Below, piece by piece: positions 36,047 to 47,149 of a stretch of DNA of 64,000 nucleotides. A program made the translations under genes and the position numbers. Each line of letters opens with the position of its first letter. Position 1 is the first letter of the stretch. The DNA lies in the NCBI GenBank assembly GCA_020747015.1, contig JAGTJM010000005.1:310001-374000 (forward strand), read 5' to 3'. This stretch comes from Pyrenochaeta sp. MPI-SDFR-AT-0127. Lineage: Eukaryota > Ascomycota > Dothideomycetes > Pleosporales > Cucurbitariaceae. The notes beneath the pieces were generated by a model. The model searched no databases, was not told the origin of the DNA, and was given only the letters and a program-made list of their open reading frames with translations.

Positions 36047-38355
36047 ATGTTATCTCCCTGGCCTGTTGGCTCCGGTGACCGCGAACGTCTGGCCTTAGAG
36101 TTAGATGGATATCTGCAAAAAGACTCCCAGATTTCACACAAAGATTTTGAATGCATGGGGGCTATTATGCGCCTCCTCAAGTACCCCCCAGCTTGGAGCG
36201 ACAGCCCGAGATTACATTTTATACTGGCAAAATTTGGTCGGCCTGACTTGTTTTCTGTCTTCTCCGATGCAGATTTCTCAGACTTGTGGCTTCCACTTTC
36301 AGAGCGCACCATTCGCCGGTTACTCAAGGGTGCAGATATCCACATATTTTTAGGATTTCAAAAGCTATGCTTGGACGACAATCTACCATTGCCACTAGAT
36401 GGTCGGCACCTCTTCCTCACTCATGCAGATAGCCTTGGCCTCGAAGAAGAAAAACTACTCGGTTCCGGTGGCTACGGAGAGGTTTATTCAGTCAAGCATC
36501 CTCAATCAGGAGTACGCTATGCCATGAAGACTATATCGCGCCCAGGAGTGCATAGACAGCACCTCGATGTGATGAAGAATTTCAAAAGAGAGCTTCAGGG
36601 CATCCGACGCATTGATCATCCACATTGCGTCAATCTCGTAGCCTCGTGTACAGATTCGAATTCGCTTATCTTGCTTTGCTCTCCAGTCGCTGACATGGAT
36701 CTTTCACATTTCTTGGACTCTGATCTCAGCCCATGGCAAGTTGACATACCGAGACGTGCAGTCGGCTGTATAACGTCTGCGCTTGTATATCTGCACGCCA
36801 TGAATATCAGGTCCGCTCACTGCAGCTTAGTCTATGGGACATACTTACAATCGACAGACATGACGATATTAAACCCAACAACATCCTCATTCACGGCAAC
36901 AAGATTCTTCTAACCGACTTTGGGTTTTGGTATGAGTTTCATAATTGGCCTCATGTTATGATCTACTGATACGGCTTGGTAGTCTTGATTCCTCTGACAG
37001 CGGTGTATCTACCACTTGCGGTCCTCCCACACATTTTGTGAGACGATACTCCGCACCTGAAGTACTAAATCATGAGCCAAGAAGTCGGCTGACCGACATA
37101 TGGGGACTTGGCTGCGTTCTTTTTGAGATCATGTCTCATCTGTACGGGCGCAAGCTGAGTTCTATGAGGTCCTTTTGGCTGTCAAATGGCACGGGACGTG
37201 ATAGCTATGCTGATAATCCAGCAGCTACTGCGGCTTGGTACGCTTCTTTGACGTATGTTGACAGCAGGCCACAATATGGATTCAGACGCCGCGATAGGCT
37301 GATGATATCATTCATCCGCACTATTCTTTTGGAGCCAGACAGACGTCAACGGCCTACAGCAGCGCAAATTCTTGACAGACTCAAGGACATGGATTTTGTC
37401 TACCCAGTCCGGCAAACGAGTTTGTGGGTTGATACGTGTTGTTATGCTCAGACCATGTACGCTCCCGGAAGTTCGCAACCTTTGATGCAGCAATCACATC
37501 CTGGTACAACAGCACCCAGCGGGCTTGATCTCGATTATCACTTCAACCTTGTCTTACCACATTGGCCGATACTCGATGCATGGCACCACGACAATGACCT
37601 AGCATATATCTTCTTGGACACAAAATTCAACGTAATAGGCAAGAGCGGGAACTTCTTGAACTTTGCGACAAGGGACTCTGAGGGTCTCATATCTTTCCTC
37701 TGCAGTTTTGACAAGGTCAAGGATGGAGCGTCTTCAATGCTGCAGATGGCGCATGTTTCACCGCAAACCTTGACTGGTGCCGATTCAAAAGGCATTTCGT
37801 TATCGGATCTTATGAAAAATCTTTTCATGGGATCTTTCGCCAACACATCTTCCATGATATTCACAGTTGATCTCGGCTCAGAAATGGATATAAACTCACA
37901 ATACCGGACTGTTCAGCTCACGCTCTCTACCTTCTGTTTTGAGCAACAGCACTCACATGGCAGGCCATTCTTCGTGCTCGTGTTTGATCCAAATGAGGGG
38001 AATATTGTAAGAGGCCATAGTGCGGGACGAAGGAGGTGCTGGGTAGATGGACTCCCGGCAGTGCGTGATAGCGACACAGCGGCAGATGCAAGATACGAAG
38101 CGTGGCGGAAAACGATGGACACAAGGCGATCCGACTACTTCAAACTTCTGGTTAGGCAGACAAGGTCTCTTTCTGCGTATAAGTATTTGCTAAAGGCGGA
38201 TAGTATTCACAAAACGGATCTTTCACGTTCATGGACGACACGTCATGTCCATCAGGAGTCTCTCCCCCGGACGGACCTGTGGAATGGGTAAGACACATCA
38301 ATAACTAAAGCCATCTAGATTCTAATCTTGACATTTCAGGAATGGCTATGCATGA
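36047..38355 (+). CDS. Divergent serine/threonine protein kinase with N- and C-terminal extensions
   Basis: A protein kinase not assigned to a named family. Exons 36047-36810, 36858-36929, 36983-38287 and probably 38340-38355, about 718 residues. If the last intron is retained, the protein ends at 38291. Residues 1-130 are a non-kinase head. The kinase domain has the glycine loop GSGGYGEVYSV (139-149), Lys161 in YAMKT, a catalytic loop reading HDDIKPNN (Asp258) where HRD is usual, and the DFG motif at 275-277 (LLTDFGF). RRYSAPEVL and DIWGLGCVLFEI complete the C-lobe. The tiny second exon encodes exactly the catalytic loop and DFG. After about residue 440 comes a region of roughly 200 residues (DLAYIFLDTKFNVIGKSGNF, then FTVDLGSEMD) that looks folded and could be PAS-like; this is tentative. 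Confidence 0.75.
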
Positions 38356-39325
38356 GTCTTTGACTACAGCTAGTAGTCCCGGCCGACCTCATCACCTCTT
38401 TCATGCCAGCGGTACTCTACAAAGCCAACTATCAGTTATGCATATGGGCTTCCTATTTCTCCCAATGTCTTCCCCTTGTAACACGTTCTTCCGTACTTGG
38501 GTGGTTAAAATTCCTACTTTTGTCAAAAGGGAATTTATGAAATTTTGAGGTTTTTTTACGCGAAGGCTCCTCCGTGCGAGCTAGTCGTTTGACTAAGTCC
38601 CCCGTATGAAGGTATGGCCACGATCTCACCTTTCCTTCATCGCATTTGGGCACATGGCTGGCGCTGCCAATTTTATCGCGTACATATTTGAGGTATTAGG
38701 TATAGGTTTACGTATCAATCTATGAAAAACGTTGGACGTGAATGAACACGTATAACGGCTTACCAAAAAATATTTACGTCCTCGATACAGTTTTACTTTT
38801 CAGGGATCTGTGGTTCATCGAATAGGAAGAAGGTGTATGGAATCGTCGGATCCAAGACAGTGGCCTTTGCCGACGCTGGATCAGTTTAGTGATATAATAA
38901 TCGCCATTCGAATGCAGTGGTCCACTTGTAACTAACGAGCCAGAACAAAACTCAACCAGACATCATTCACCCGGCGATGCTTCCTGGATTGAAATATCAC
39001 ACTTAGAAGTCAATTCAAATTATCGAACTGTCCCGGTAGTATGAACACAGATTCAAGCCCAAAAGCACACGTGTAAACTCCCCCTCCCGGCGATGGCCGT
39101 GGTGCACTAACAGAGTCTTCTCTTCTAGAGCAGATCGCCAGCGGCTCTTGAGTAGTTCTGTAGCAGTCATTCAGGGTCCAGCCGTTGTGAAGTCACTTCA
39201 ACCTTGTTGAGCAACAGGTACGTAACATGTGCAAGAAGAGACTTTGCTCATAGTGCCAACCGAAAAAAATTCCCGTCAAATCGGACGAAAACATGAGCCA
39301 ATGGATGTGTATCGATCCCAGCTAC

Positions 39326-39406
39326 CGCGAGATCGCGAACCAAGCTTGTGGCTGTGCCTGAAATTGCGATTTCAGCCAAACCTCCTCAAGGTTGCAATTG
39401 CAACCT
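39326..39406. repeat. Cluster of three short palindromes
   Basis: Three inverted repeats lie within 81 bases. The first is cgcga-2 nt-tcgcg at 39326-39337. The second is ctgaaat-4 nt-atttcag at 39358-39375. The third is a perfect 18-bp palindrome, aggttgcaattgcaacct, at 39389-39406. They could be binding sites for dimeric factors or chance; no function is known. Confidence 0.55.
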
Positions 39407-39524
39407 CAAACAAGCAAATAGACGCCAGAAGAGGAAAAGCATTTCTGCAGAGATCGTGGCGCAGCGATTAGTTGTAATCTCCGAGTGCAGATCGTGGTTG
39501 TTGGTCGGATAGGTGGTCAAGCCA

Positions 39525-39532
39525 TGACGTCA
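39525..39532. promoter_or_regulatory. CRE/ATF-type site TGACGTCA
   Basis: A perfect bZIP (ATF/CREB) palindrome 358 bases upstream of the Slm1-like start codon; a second TGACGTC half-plus site lies at 39581-39587. In fungi such sites are bound by Atf1/AtfA-type stress regulators. Occupancy is inferred only. Confidence 0.4.
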
Positions 39533-39889
39533 AGAACCATTGGCAGAACCCAGATCCTTGCTCCCGTGGAGGGGGAAAAGTGACGTCGGACGATCATTCT
39601 CCAGCTTTTTTTTCCCACGCGCGATCCTGGCGCGAATCTAGACCAGGTTCCTATAGCCTTGGAATTATTTTATAAATTCCCCTGGACCCTGATTTCCTGA
39701 GGCTGCATTGTACGTATTTTGACAATCAGTTCAGCTTGACGTTTAATTGTGGACTGATCCCATTCTCCGCCTAGACGACAACCCCGCCCTGGAGCTTCAA
39801 CTTCCCACCTCACACCATTCTTCATTCCCCACACCTGGAACATCTTACACATCGTATAATAACGACCCTCCGCTACACATACCGACAAT

Positions 39890-41567
39890 ATGTCTGTACC
39901 GACTTCTGCTACCAGCGAGGTGCCTTCGCGCAGCCTCACGAACCGGTCTGGAGACGATGAGACCGCCGTTCCCGGAGAGGATACCTCAGAGGTGAGGAGT
40001 ATTGCCAACAACAAATCAGACATGGACTAATAGTCTCTGCAGGTCACGAAGCTCTTCGCAGAGCGTCTGCAGGCTTACAAGCACGCCGTTGCCTATCTCG
40101 AGGACTACGTTACAGCCACAGAGAAGACGCATCACGCACACGGCAAAGAATATGAGCGAGTGCTGAAGGTAATATTACGCTGAAAATCCCTTAGCTGGGA
40201 GATATGCTAATGCCATACAGACTGTGAAGGACCCATTGAAGGAAGGCCATCACTTTGATCAGTCGCTCGGCGGCATTGCAGGCTTGTTCGAGAACATCAG
40301 GTCTAACACTCAGGTGTGTATGTTCCTTGCATCAACATCCATCAAATCCCTAACACGCTACTAGGGAATCTCCAACCAGCACTACGAGACTGAAAAGCAG
40401 CTCAAAGGCATCATCCTCCCCATCTTCGATCGCCTACACACAGAGATTAAGAACAAGAGCAAGGAGCTCACCAAGGGCGCTGGCAAGGGCAGCAAGCTTG
40501 TCGATAAAGCACGAGCCCAGACTCAGAAGCAGATTGAGCTACTCGGCCAGTACACCGCGACTTTTGACTCACACGCCGGCAACTTGAAGGCCACGGACGA
40601 TCCATATATTCTTCAGCGTGGTGTCATGCATCGCCTGAACAAGCAAATCCAAGAGGAGAACAACAACCGACAAGACCTCATCAGTGTCCAGAACTCGTTT
40701 GCGCAGTTTGAAGCTCATATCATCCAAACAGTCCAACACGGCTTGTCTCAGTTCCTGCAGGTTGTCGCCACTCAGGCCGAGCATACCAAGTCCGCATATG
40801 GCGATATGATTGGCACTTCGCAGCGCATTCCACTTGACTTTGAGTGGAATGGCTTCATTCAGCGCAACAACACCGTCCTAATTGACCCTTCCGCGCCAGC
40901 GCGAACTATCTCACAAATCTCCTTCCCCAACCAGAACCACCGCGCTACTCAGCCGCTCATCTCCGGCTCGCTCGAGCGCAAGGGCAAGATCATGCGCTCC
41001 TACGACACAAACTACTATGTCGTTACACCTTCCAAGTTCCTCCACGAGTTCAAGGCCGACGATGATTTCGCCAAGGACCCTGTTCCTGAGCTGTCACTCT
41101 ACTTGCCCGACTGCATGATCGGCGCTGCAAACGGTGCTAAGTTCAACGTCAAGGGCAAAGATGTGTCCAAGGGCAAGCTTGGTGGAGCCTTCTCCATGAG
41201 CCACGAACTCCAGTTCAAGGCCCACACCCCACAAGCTGCTGCGCAGTGGTGGGAGATTATTCGACAGGCTGCTGGTACGGTCACGGCTGACGCTCCTGAG
41301 TCAAGCGTGCCTACCAGCCCTGTTACTGGAAACAATAGCCCTAGTGCAACGCAACCCCTGGTTGCGAACGAGAAGCAGCCCGCTCCACTACAGACGCAGG
41401 GTCTCCAGAATACCGGTACTGCCACGCAAGACCACGCCACCCCCGGTAGCGCTGTTGCACCAGGTAGTGCAGCACCAGGCAGCGCTGTCGCTCCTGGTAG
41501 CGCGGTTACTCCTGCCAGTGCTGTTGCACCGGGCTCTGCTGTTCCTGGCGAGCCTGGGAAGTACTAA
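39890..41567 (+). CDS. Slm1-like F-BAR/PH-domain protein (TORC2 effector family)
   Basis: A plasma-membrane, phosphoinositide-binding protein of the Slm1/Slm2 type, linked in yeast to TORC2-Ypk signalling, eisosomes and actin. Exons 39890-39991, 40043-40168, 40221-40313 and 40365-41567, 507 residues; all introns are about 50 nt. Residues about 34-270 form a helical BAR-like region (FAERLQAYKHAVAYLEDYV, then KELTKGAGKGSKLVDKARAQ). The PH domain is at about 290-410, with SLERKGKIMRSYDTNYYVVTPSKFL, LYLPDCMIGA and the terminal QWWEIIRQA helix. The C-terminus is a tandem APGSAV-like repeat. The family assignment rests on this domain order and remembered sequence similarity. Confidence 0.85.
41446..41556 (+). 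repeat. Coding tandem repeat in the Slm1-like C-terminus
   Basis: Degenerate 15-21 bp units encode repeated (A)VAPGSA/PGSAV/TPASA peptides, about seven copies, ending just before the stop codon. Probably a disordered tail of variable length. Confidence 0.65.
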
Positions 41568-41746
41568 TAAAGTCCCGAATGAGGGCAATTGGAATTCGAG
41601 ATTATGGTCTCATGAAATTGGAATTCCCTATACCCCGCAATATGCTTATAGCAGCGTTTTTCTTCCTCCCCCTAATAATATTTGTTGGATGATACCATGA
41701 TATATAAAATACCTCCCTTACATAAGCCAACAATGAATACTATTGT

Positions 41747-42864
41747 TTAATCCCACATCTGTCGCACATTCAGATTTACCCTCTTGCTTGCCATCCACCC
41801 CTTCCACGCTTCATATCCTTCATGTCCATGTGCAATACCTGGCCACTGCTGTAGGTATTCTGGACACGTTCCAGGCACGATTTGTGGAACACCATGCCAT
41901 GCGAAGCGCGAGGCGCCGCTCATGTAGACTGCGCTTCCTGATCGAAGACGCAGCGTAAGTGCCGTGTCATCTGTACCAATCACAAAGACAGCATCGCAGC
42001 CCAGACTAATGCTGATCAAGCCCGTGGAGCTAGTCTCTGCGACGTCGCGGTGTACACTCAACGTGTCGCCGGGAGAGTAGAGGTTCACGATTGCAGCTTC
42101 AGCTTTTGTACTTGTGAAGATACTTTCAAGTAAGTTTTTGATATCTAATGGGAACGGCGGCGGCACGGCATCAGGGTATCGTTTCGCAGTCCAATCGTAC
42201 TGACCGCCGAGCGTAGTCCAGCGCATTTTCTTGCCCAAGAGCTGCGCAACGGTGAGGGGCCTGTGGACAGAGGGGTCCAGCGGGGCAGCGACGGGGTGTG
42301 GAGAGTCTGGGGCCAGGGAGAAGAAGGAGGTGGTTGGGGGTGGGTAGGAGAGTGTGTAGTGTGTGTGTATGTTTGTGAGGTGAGCAGGGTTGGAGAGGTC
42401 GCGGTGGAGAAGGCGGGACAGGAGTATGGATTGGATTTCTGGCGGGAGGAGGGTGGGGACGATGTAGAGACCTACCTTGGTCAGGATGAAGATGGGTGAA
42501 AAGAAGGATGTGGAATAGATGGAGAGATGTGAGAGATTGGGATTCAAATCATAGAGGGAGATAAATTTGAGGAAACTGCTTTACCTGGCATATGCTCGTG
42601 CTCATAGGCGGATACAGACTCTGGGACATTCAGATCCTGAAGGTCTTCGTCTTGCCCGGCAAAAGAGCGAAAAGAAGCGGTCAAGTCGTTGCCTTTCCAC
42701 TCCTTGACTACATGCACTTTACTGTTAGACTGAGCAGATGCATCGCTTGACAGGTCTATGATTTCCTGGTCCTGGTCTAGCTCTTTCAATTTCATCTTCT
42801 GATATTTTTTGTAGATGTTGCGTATGCCATCAGGTGGGCGTTGGTGGGGGTCCAGATGCTGCAT
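41747..42864 (-). CDS. AlkB-like Fe(II)/2-oxoglutarate-dependent dioxygenase
   Basis: An oxidative nucleic-acid demethylase-type enzyme, most like ALKBH1/Abh1. Exons 42864-42585 and 42471-41747, 334 residues. The junction across a 113-nt intron gives HMPGLYIVPTLLPPEIQ, a typical entry to the catalytic fold. The start is the ATG at 42864, four codons inside a frame opened by TTG. Core motifs are KMRWTTLGGQYDWTAKRYP (substrate lid), NLYSPGDTLSVHRDVAE with the iron-binding H-x-D, RFAWHGVPQ with the second iron His, and RVNLNVRQ with the 2-oxoglutarate-binding Arg. The N-terminal 90 residues are charged and probably disordered, with an acidic stretch. Divergent from CDK1, 411 bp between starts. 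The substrate (DNA, tRNA or other) is undetermined. Confidence 0.85.
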
Positions 42865-43275
42865 TTCTGACCTCAAACACAGCAGATTCGGTAACTGTCA
42901 AAGCGATCCAGTTGTAAAGTAGACACGGACTGGTTGTCTATGGATGTCGAGGATTGCGGGATGTACAGGCACAGGGGTCTTGACTAAGCTCGCGTTTGTG
43001 GCTTGTCGCGCTAAGCCCAAAGCGTCCAGGGCAGATTGGAAGATTGTTTACTCGTGCACACAACATTGACCCTGTCGCTCCTCAGTCCCCGCCGCCCCCT
43101 CCACCTCACCCAAGTTACTAACCCACAGGCATATCCGAGTCCTTGGCTGGCATACGCATCTGGGCCACTCTCTTAGTTCTTTGAATACTTTCAGCAGCAA
43201 TATCTGCGCGTTTAAACGAGACAAGGCATCTTGACCGCCTCTCTTCCGAAGGGATTCCCATTACCGTTCGGCGAG
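42865..43275. promoter_or_regulatory. Shared upstream region of AlkB-like and CDK1 genes
   Basis: A 411-bp divergent intergenic region with C/T-rich stretches on the CDK1 side (cccgccgccccctccacc near 43086). No coding content; cell-cycle sites were not identified with confidence. Confidence 0.35.
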
Positions 43276-44413
43276 ATGGAAAACTACCAGAAGCTCGAGA
43301 AAGTCGGAGAGGGTACGCTATCACCATTGAGGACGCGAGCGTGGTGTCAGCTCTCAGAATGCGTGCATACTCACATATCCACCAGGCACATATGGTGTTG
43401 TCTACAAGGCGCGGGACCTCACCACAAAGGACCAGCGAATCGTCGCGCTCAAGAAGATCCGCCTCGAAGCCGAAGATGAAGGCGTCCCATCAACCGCTAT
43501 TCGCGAAATCTCCCTCCTCAAGGAGATGAACGACCCGAATATTGTCCGCCTTTTCAACATTGTACACGCCGACGGCCACAAGCTATACCTTGTCTTTGAG
43601 TTCCTCGACCTCGACCTGAAGAAGTACATGGAGGCGCTGCCGGTCAGCCAGGGCGGACGAGGCAAGGCCCTGCCAGAGGGCTCTGGGCTCGCAGGCAAGA
43701 ACCTGACCATGGACGACAAGATGGTCAAGAAGTTCATGATGCAGCTGTGCCAGGGCGTCAAGTACTGCCACTCCCACCGCGTCTTGCATCGCGACCTGAA
43801 GCCCCAGAATCTGTTGATTGACAAGGACTGCAATCTCAAGCTGGCAGATTTCGGTTTGGCTCGCGCTTTCGGTGTGCCACTACGCACATATACTCACGAG
43901 GTATGGTAGTGCAATTGGAACAAGGCACCTCAACTAACATCACCAGGTTGTCACTCTTTGGTATCGATCCCCAGAGATTCTTCTCGGCGGCCGACAATAC
44001 TCGACCGGTGTCGATATGTGGTCGGTCGGCTGCATCTTTGCCGAGATGTGCACGCGCAAACCTCTCTTCCCTGGCGACTCTGAGATTGATGAAATCTTCA
44101 AAATCTTCCGGCATGTCTCTCCGCCCATCAAACAATTCTAGCTAACGAGAATAGTATTCTGGGCACACCCAGCGAACAAGACTGGCCGGGCGTCACCTCG
44201 TTCCCCGACTTCAAGCCCTCGTTCCCTAAGTGGGCCCGAACTGACATTGCAAACATTGTCACCAGCCTAGATGAAATTGGCCTCGACCTGCTCGACGCTC
44301 TGCTCGTGTACGACCCCGCTGGCCGCATCTCAGCGAAACAGACGGTCATCCACCCGTACTTTGGCGGGATGAATGGCGACACACGTCACGAGTACAGCAA
44401 CGGCTACCACTAG
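43276..44413 (+). CDS. CDK1: Cyclin-dependent kinase 1 (Cdc2/Cdc28/NimX)
   Basis: The master mitotic kinase that partners A/B-type cyclins and Suc1/Cks. Exons 43276-43312, 43386-43900, 43947-44110 and 44155-44413, 324 residues, matching the roughly 320-residue size of ascomycete Cdc2. Gly loop [10 protein letters not shown] has the regulatory Thr14 and Tyr15; Lys35 is in VALKK. The PSTAIRE cyclin-binding helix is at 47-53, [10 protein letters not shown] is the catalytic loop, and [21 protein letters not shown] is the T-loop with its activating Thr. The insertion [14 protein letters not shown] after KKYMEALP is typical of filamentous ascomycete Cdc2. The third intron (44111-44154) appears to use a GC donor (CG|gcatgt), since no GT donor keeps FRILGTPSE in frame. 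Confidence 0.95.
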
Positions 44414-44779
44414 TCGTCCCTGGAGGATGCTATGACTGTTACGGAGTTGATGGGTGCATGATCGGCGCGATGTACAGGGCACAGTAGTGTCTAAATGTGA
44501 TTCCTTTTCTTGGATAGGAGACTGAGCTGGGCACAAAAGGCAGCAAACGGCGTTCGGGCAGGATATTGTACCAGCTCTTTGAGCGTTCGTCCATTGGGTA
44601 GAGCATATCAGGGCAATGTTATCTTGTGCATGCATCTCGTAATCTCAGTGTGGGTGTCTACGCTGCATGACGCAACCGAGCCGCAACCCCCACTTCAGCC
44701 CTACGGGAGGGGCGGGACGGAACGCGTCGAGATGAAGCTTGTAATCCATTCCTCTACACAACCTGACGTAGAGTTCACA
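44414..44779. other. Tandem intergenic region
   Basis: CDK1 3' region and promoter of the GH18-like gene. An in-frame ATG at 44732 could extend the next protein by 16 residues. Nothing else seen. Confidence 0.45.
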
Positions 44780-46068
44780 ATGACATCGTCTCCACCCAAG
44801 CTGCTCCCGCCATCTTCCGGTCCTCGCCTAATCGTATACCACCAAACCTTCCACGACCACGAGGGCAATTACCATTCGCTCCTCCCATTGCTTACAAACA
44901 ACACTGGGGTCACGCATGTGATCATCGCTGCCATACACTTGAACGAGGAGCCTGGAAACATTACACTGAATGACCACCGCCCAGACGACAAGAGATACGA
45001 CCAGCTATGGGGAGAAGTAAGTTGGTTGCAGGGCAGCGGGGTAAAGGTGCTGGGCATGCTCGGTGGAGCAGCAAAGGGCAGTTTCGAGAAGCTGAGCGGA
45101 GATGAAGAGACTGTACGTCGATTGACATGTTGCAATTGTAACTGTCCAATTAACCAAGACAGTTCGAAGCACATTACTTGCCCCTCCACGCCATAATATC
45201 AGTCTACAAACTCTCGGGCCTCGATCTAGACGTCGAGGAGGAAATCCCTCTTTCCACAGCTACTCGCCTCATCACGCGTCTTCGTGCAGACTTTGGCCCG
45301 GACTTTCTCATCACTCTTGCACCTGTCGCTACGGCACTAATACCGGATCCCAAAGTCCCTGCTGAGGAGCGTGCACCGCGGCCTATGCTGGCTTCTGGAC
45401 CTACCCCCAATCCACTTCACCGTACGCTCCCGCATTTGAGTGGCTTCAGCTACCCGGAGCTGGAGTGCAGCGTGTACGGCCGCGAAATTGCGTGGTACAA
45501 CACGCAATTCTACTGTGGATGGGGGGACGCAGGGACGACGCAGTGGTACGATGCCATCATCGCTGCAGGCTGGAAGCCCGAGCGCATCGTCATGGGCGTA
45601 GTAACGAACCCAGGGAACGGCGCTGGCCACATTCCCGTGAGCAAACTACGCGACGTATGTGCACGACTACGCGAAAAGTACAAAAACGTAGGCAAAGGGT
45701 TCGGCGGCGTCATGGGCTGGGAGTACTTCAACTGCGGCGACTGCGAGGACGATCTCGTCCACGTCTCTGGGCTGGAGCTCAACATCGACACAGTGCAGGC
45801 GGGCTGGGTTGCTGCCCTGGGCCGCATCCTGCGTGTAGAAGAGCCTCCGCATCCGCAGACGGCGCGGCCACCGCTCGGCGTCACAGCCGAGCAGATACGT
45901 CAAATGGTGTCGAATCTGCCCGCGGCAAGGGCGCCGTGGCCTGCAGACACGATCCAGAAACTAGTGGTGCTGGGGTTTGCGCAGCAGGAAGCTATTAGTG
46001 CATTAAATGCAACGGATGGCAATGTAGAATTAGCAGCTGGATTCCTATTCGAGCAGTATCCCGGATAG
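44780..46068 (+). CDS. GH18-like (chitinase / endo-N-acetylglucosaminidase type) protein with C-terminal UBA domain
   Basis: Probable intracellular glycoside hydrolase 18-fold protein; no signal peptide is seen. Exons 44780-45112 and 45163-46068, 412 residues. Barrel features include PRLIVYHQTFHDHEGNYHS, VTHVIIAAIHL, VKVLGMLGGAAKGSF and the catalytic-strand motif SGLDLDVEEE, with the candidate acid Glu136 and two of the family's three aspartates; Ser129 stands where DxxDxDxE has its first Asp. Later strands are ITLAPVA, WYNTQFYCGWGD and GFGGVMGWEYF. After a Pro-rich linker, residues about 370-410 (TIQKLVVLGFAQQEAISALNATDGNVE) read as a ubiquitin-associated (UBA) domain. A hydrolase acting on cytosolic glycans with a ubiquitin link is an inference. 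It follows CDK1 on the same strand. Confidence 0.78.
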
Positions 46069-47149
46069 GGTTTTGTTTTTTGGAAATTAGTAAACATAGC
46101 GAAAGCGAGACATGGGGGTAGGGCGGGGAGGGTGGTGAAGTTTGGTACAGCCGAGGAATGAAATGAACAAACTCATGACCATTTCCAAACACAAACCTCG
46201 GCATCGTTTTTTTTTACCATCACTTGTCACACGAAACAAAACATCACGTCTCCCACTTCCCCCTCACCATGTAGTCATCACACGTGTCTGAAACTCAGAT
46301 TCCATCCAAACGGAAGCCCCCGGATCCCACAGCCCTCAGCCCACTACATGACCCCATGCTTTCGTCCCCTCCAGCTCAAGTTCGTATAGAACGCGACAAG
46401 GAGTCACAACGTTTTAGCGGGCATGTCAGACGCAAGCGGGTTCGGCATCACTCGGTTGGTCGGAGGGTCGGAGGGAAGTGTGGTGCGGGAGGGTGGTGAG
46501 TCAGTCGGATTCGGGGGATCTTCTATCAGCGATGGAGAGTGGAGAGTAGGTGGAGAGTCAGGGGAAGCAAGGTTGTGAATTGTATTCATTTTATGCTGGA
46601 AAATGAAAAAAAATCTCATGTGAAGATGGATGGCAGTCGTGTGGATGATTTGTGTGTACTATATACATGATTTTTCATATCTGTCTGTGTGTGTGTATAC
46701 AAGTCTGAAAAACATGTACATGATAGAAGAGGAGAACCTCAGAAAACCAAGTAAAACAATCACCACATCTCAAGCAACCAATAATGGAAAACTGAATATA
46801 TCAATTTCCATATCCAGGGTTTGCCCAACCCAGGGCTTATGAATGGGGTATGTTCCCAACGCCGATAACCCTCAAGCGTATCGTGTATATACATGAGCAA
46901 TGGAAAAAAAGGAATAGAAAAGGAAAAAAAAAAAAAGAACCGCCCTGATGCTTCTATGCTTTCTAATAATGTGGGGGTTTCTGAACCTCTGTTGAGGGTC
47001 CGGTGTCATGCAAATCGTAAATCTATAAACCATGGCTGGGTGTGGATGTGATGGGGGGATTCAACACATGAATCCGAGCGGGTGAAACAATAAAGAAAAG
47101 AGAAGAACAATGCAAAGCCGGCTCTCGAGCAACCAGAAAAACATTGGGT
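46069..47149. other. Intergenic, low-complexity 3' regions
   Basis: GH18 gene terminator region, then T- and A-runs (46207-46216, 46925-46937), a short GT run near 46686-46697 and purine-rich stretches. Small frames here (e.g. 46284-46499 and 46404-46619) carry no motif and are not called. Confidence 0.45.

Larger units (their letters stand above)
38356..39889. other. 1.5 kb intergenic region with palindromes and CRE-like sites
   Basis: No gene is supported. The first half is A/T-rich with short homopolymer runs. Between 39326 and 39406 three inverted repeats follow one another, and two TGACGTC elements occur at 39525 and 39581. The last 250 bases are the presumed promoter and leader of the Slm1-like gene. 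Confidence 0.5.
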
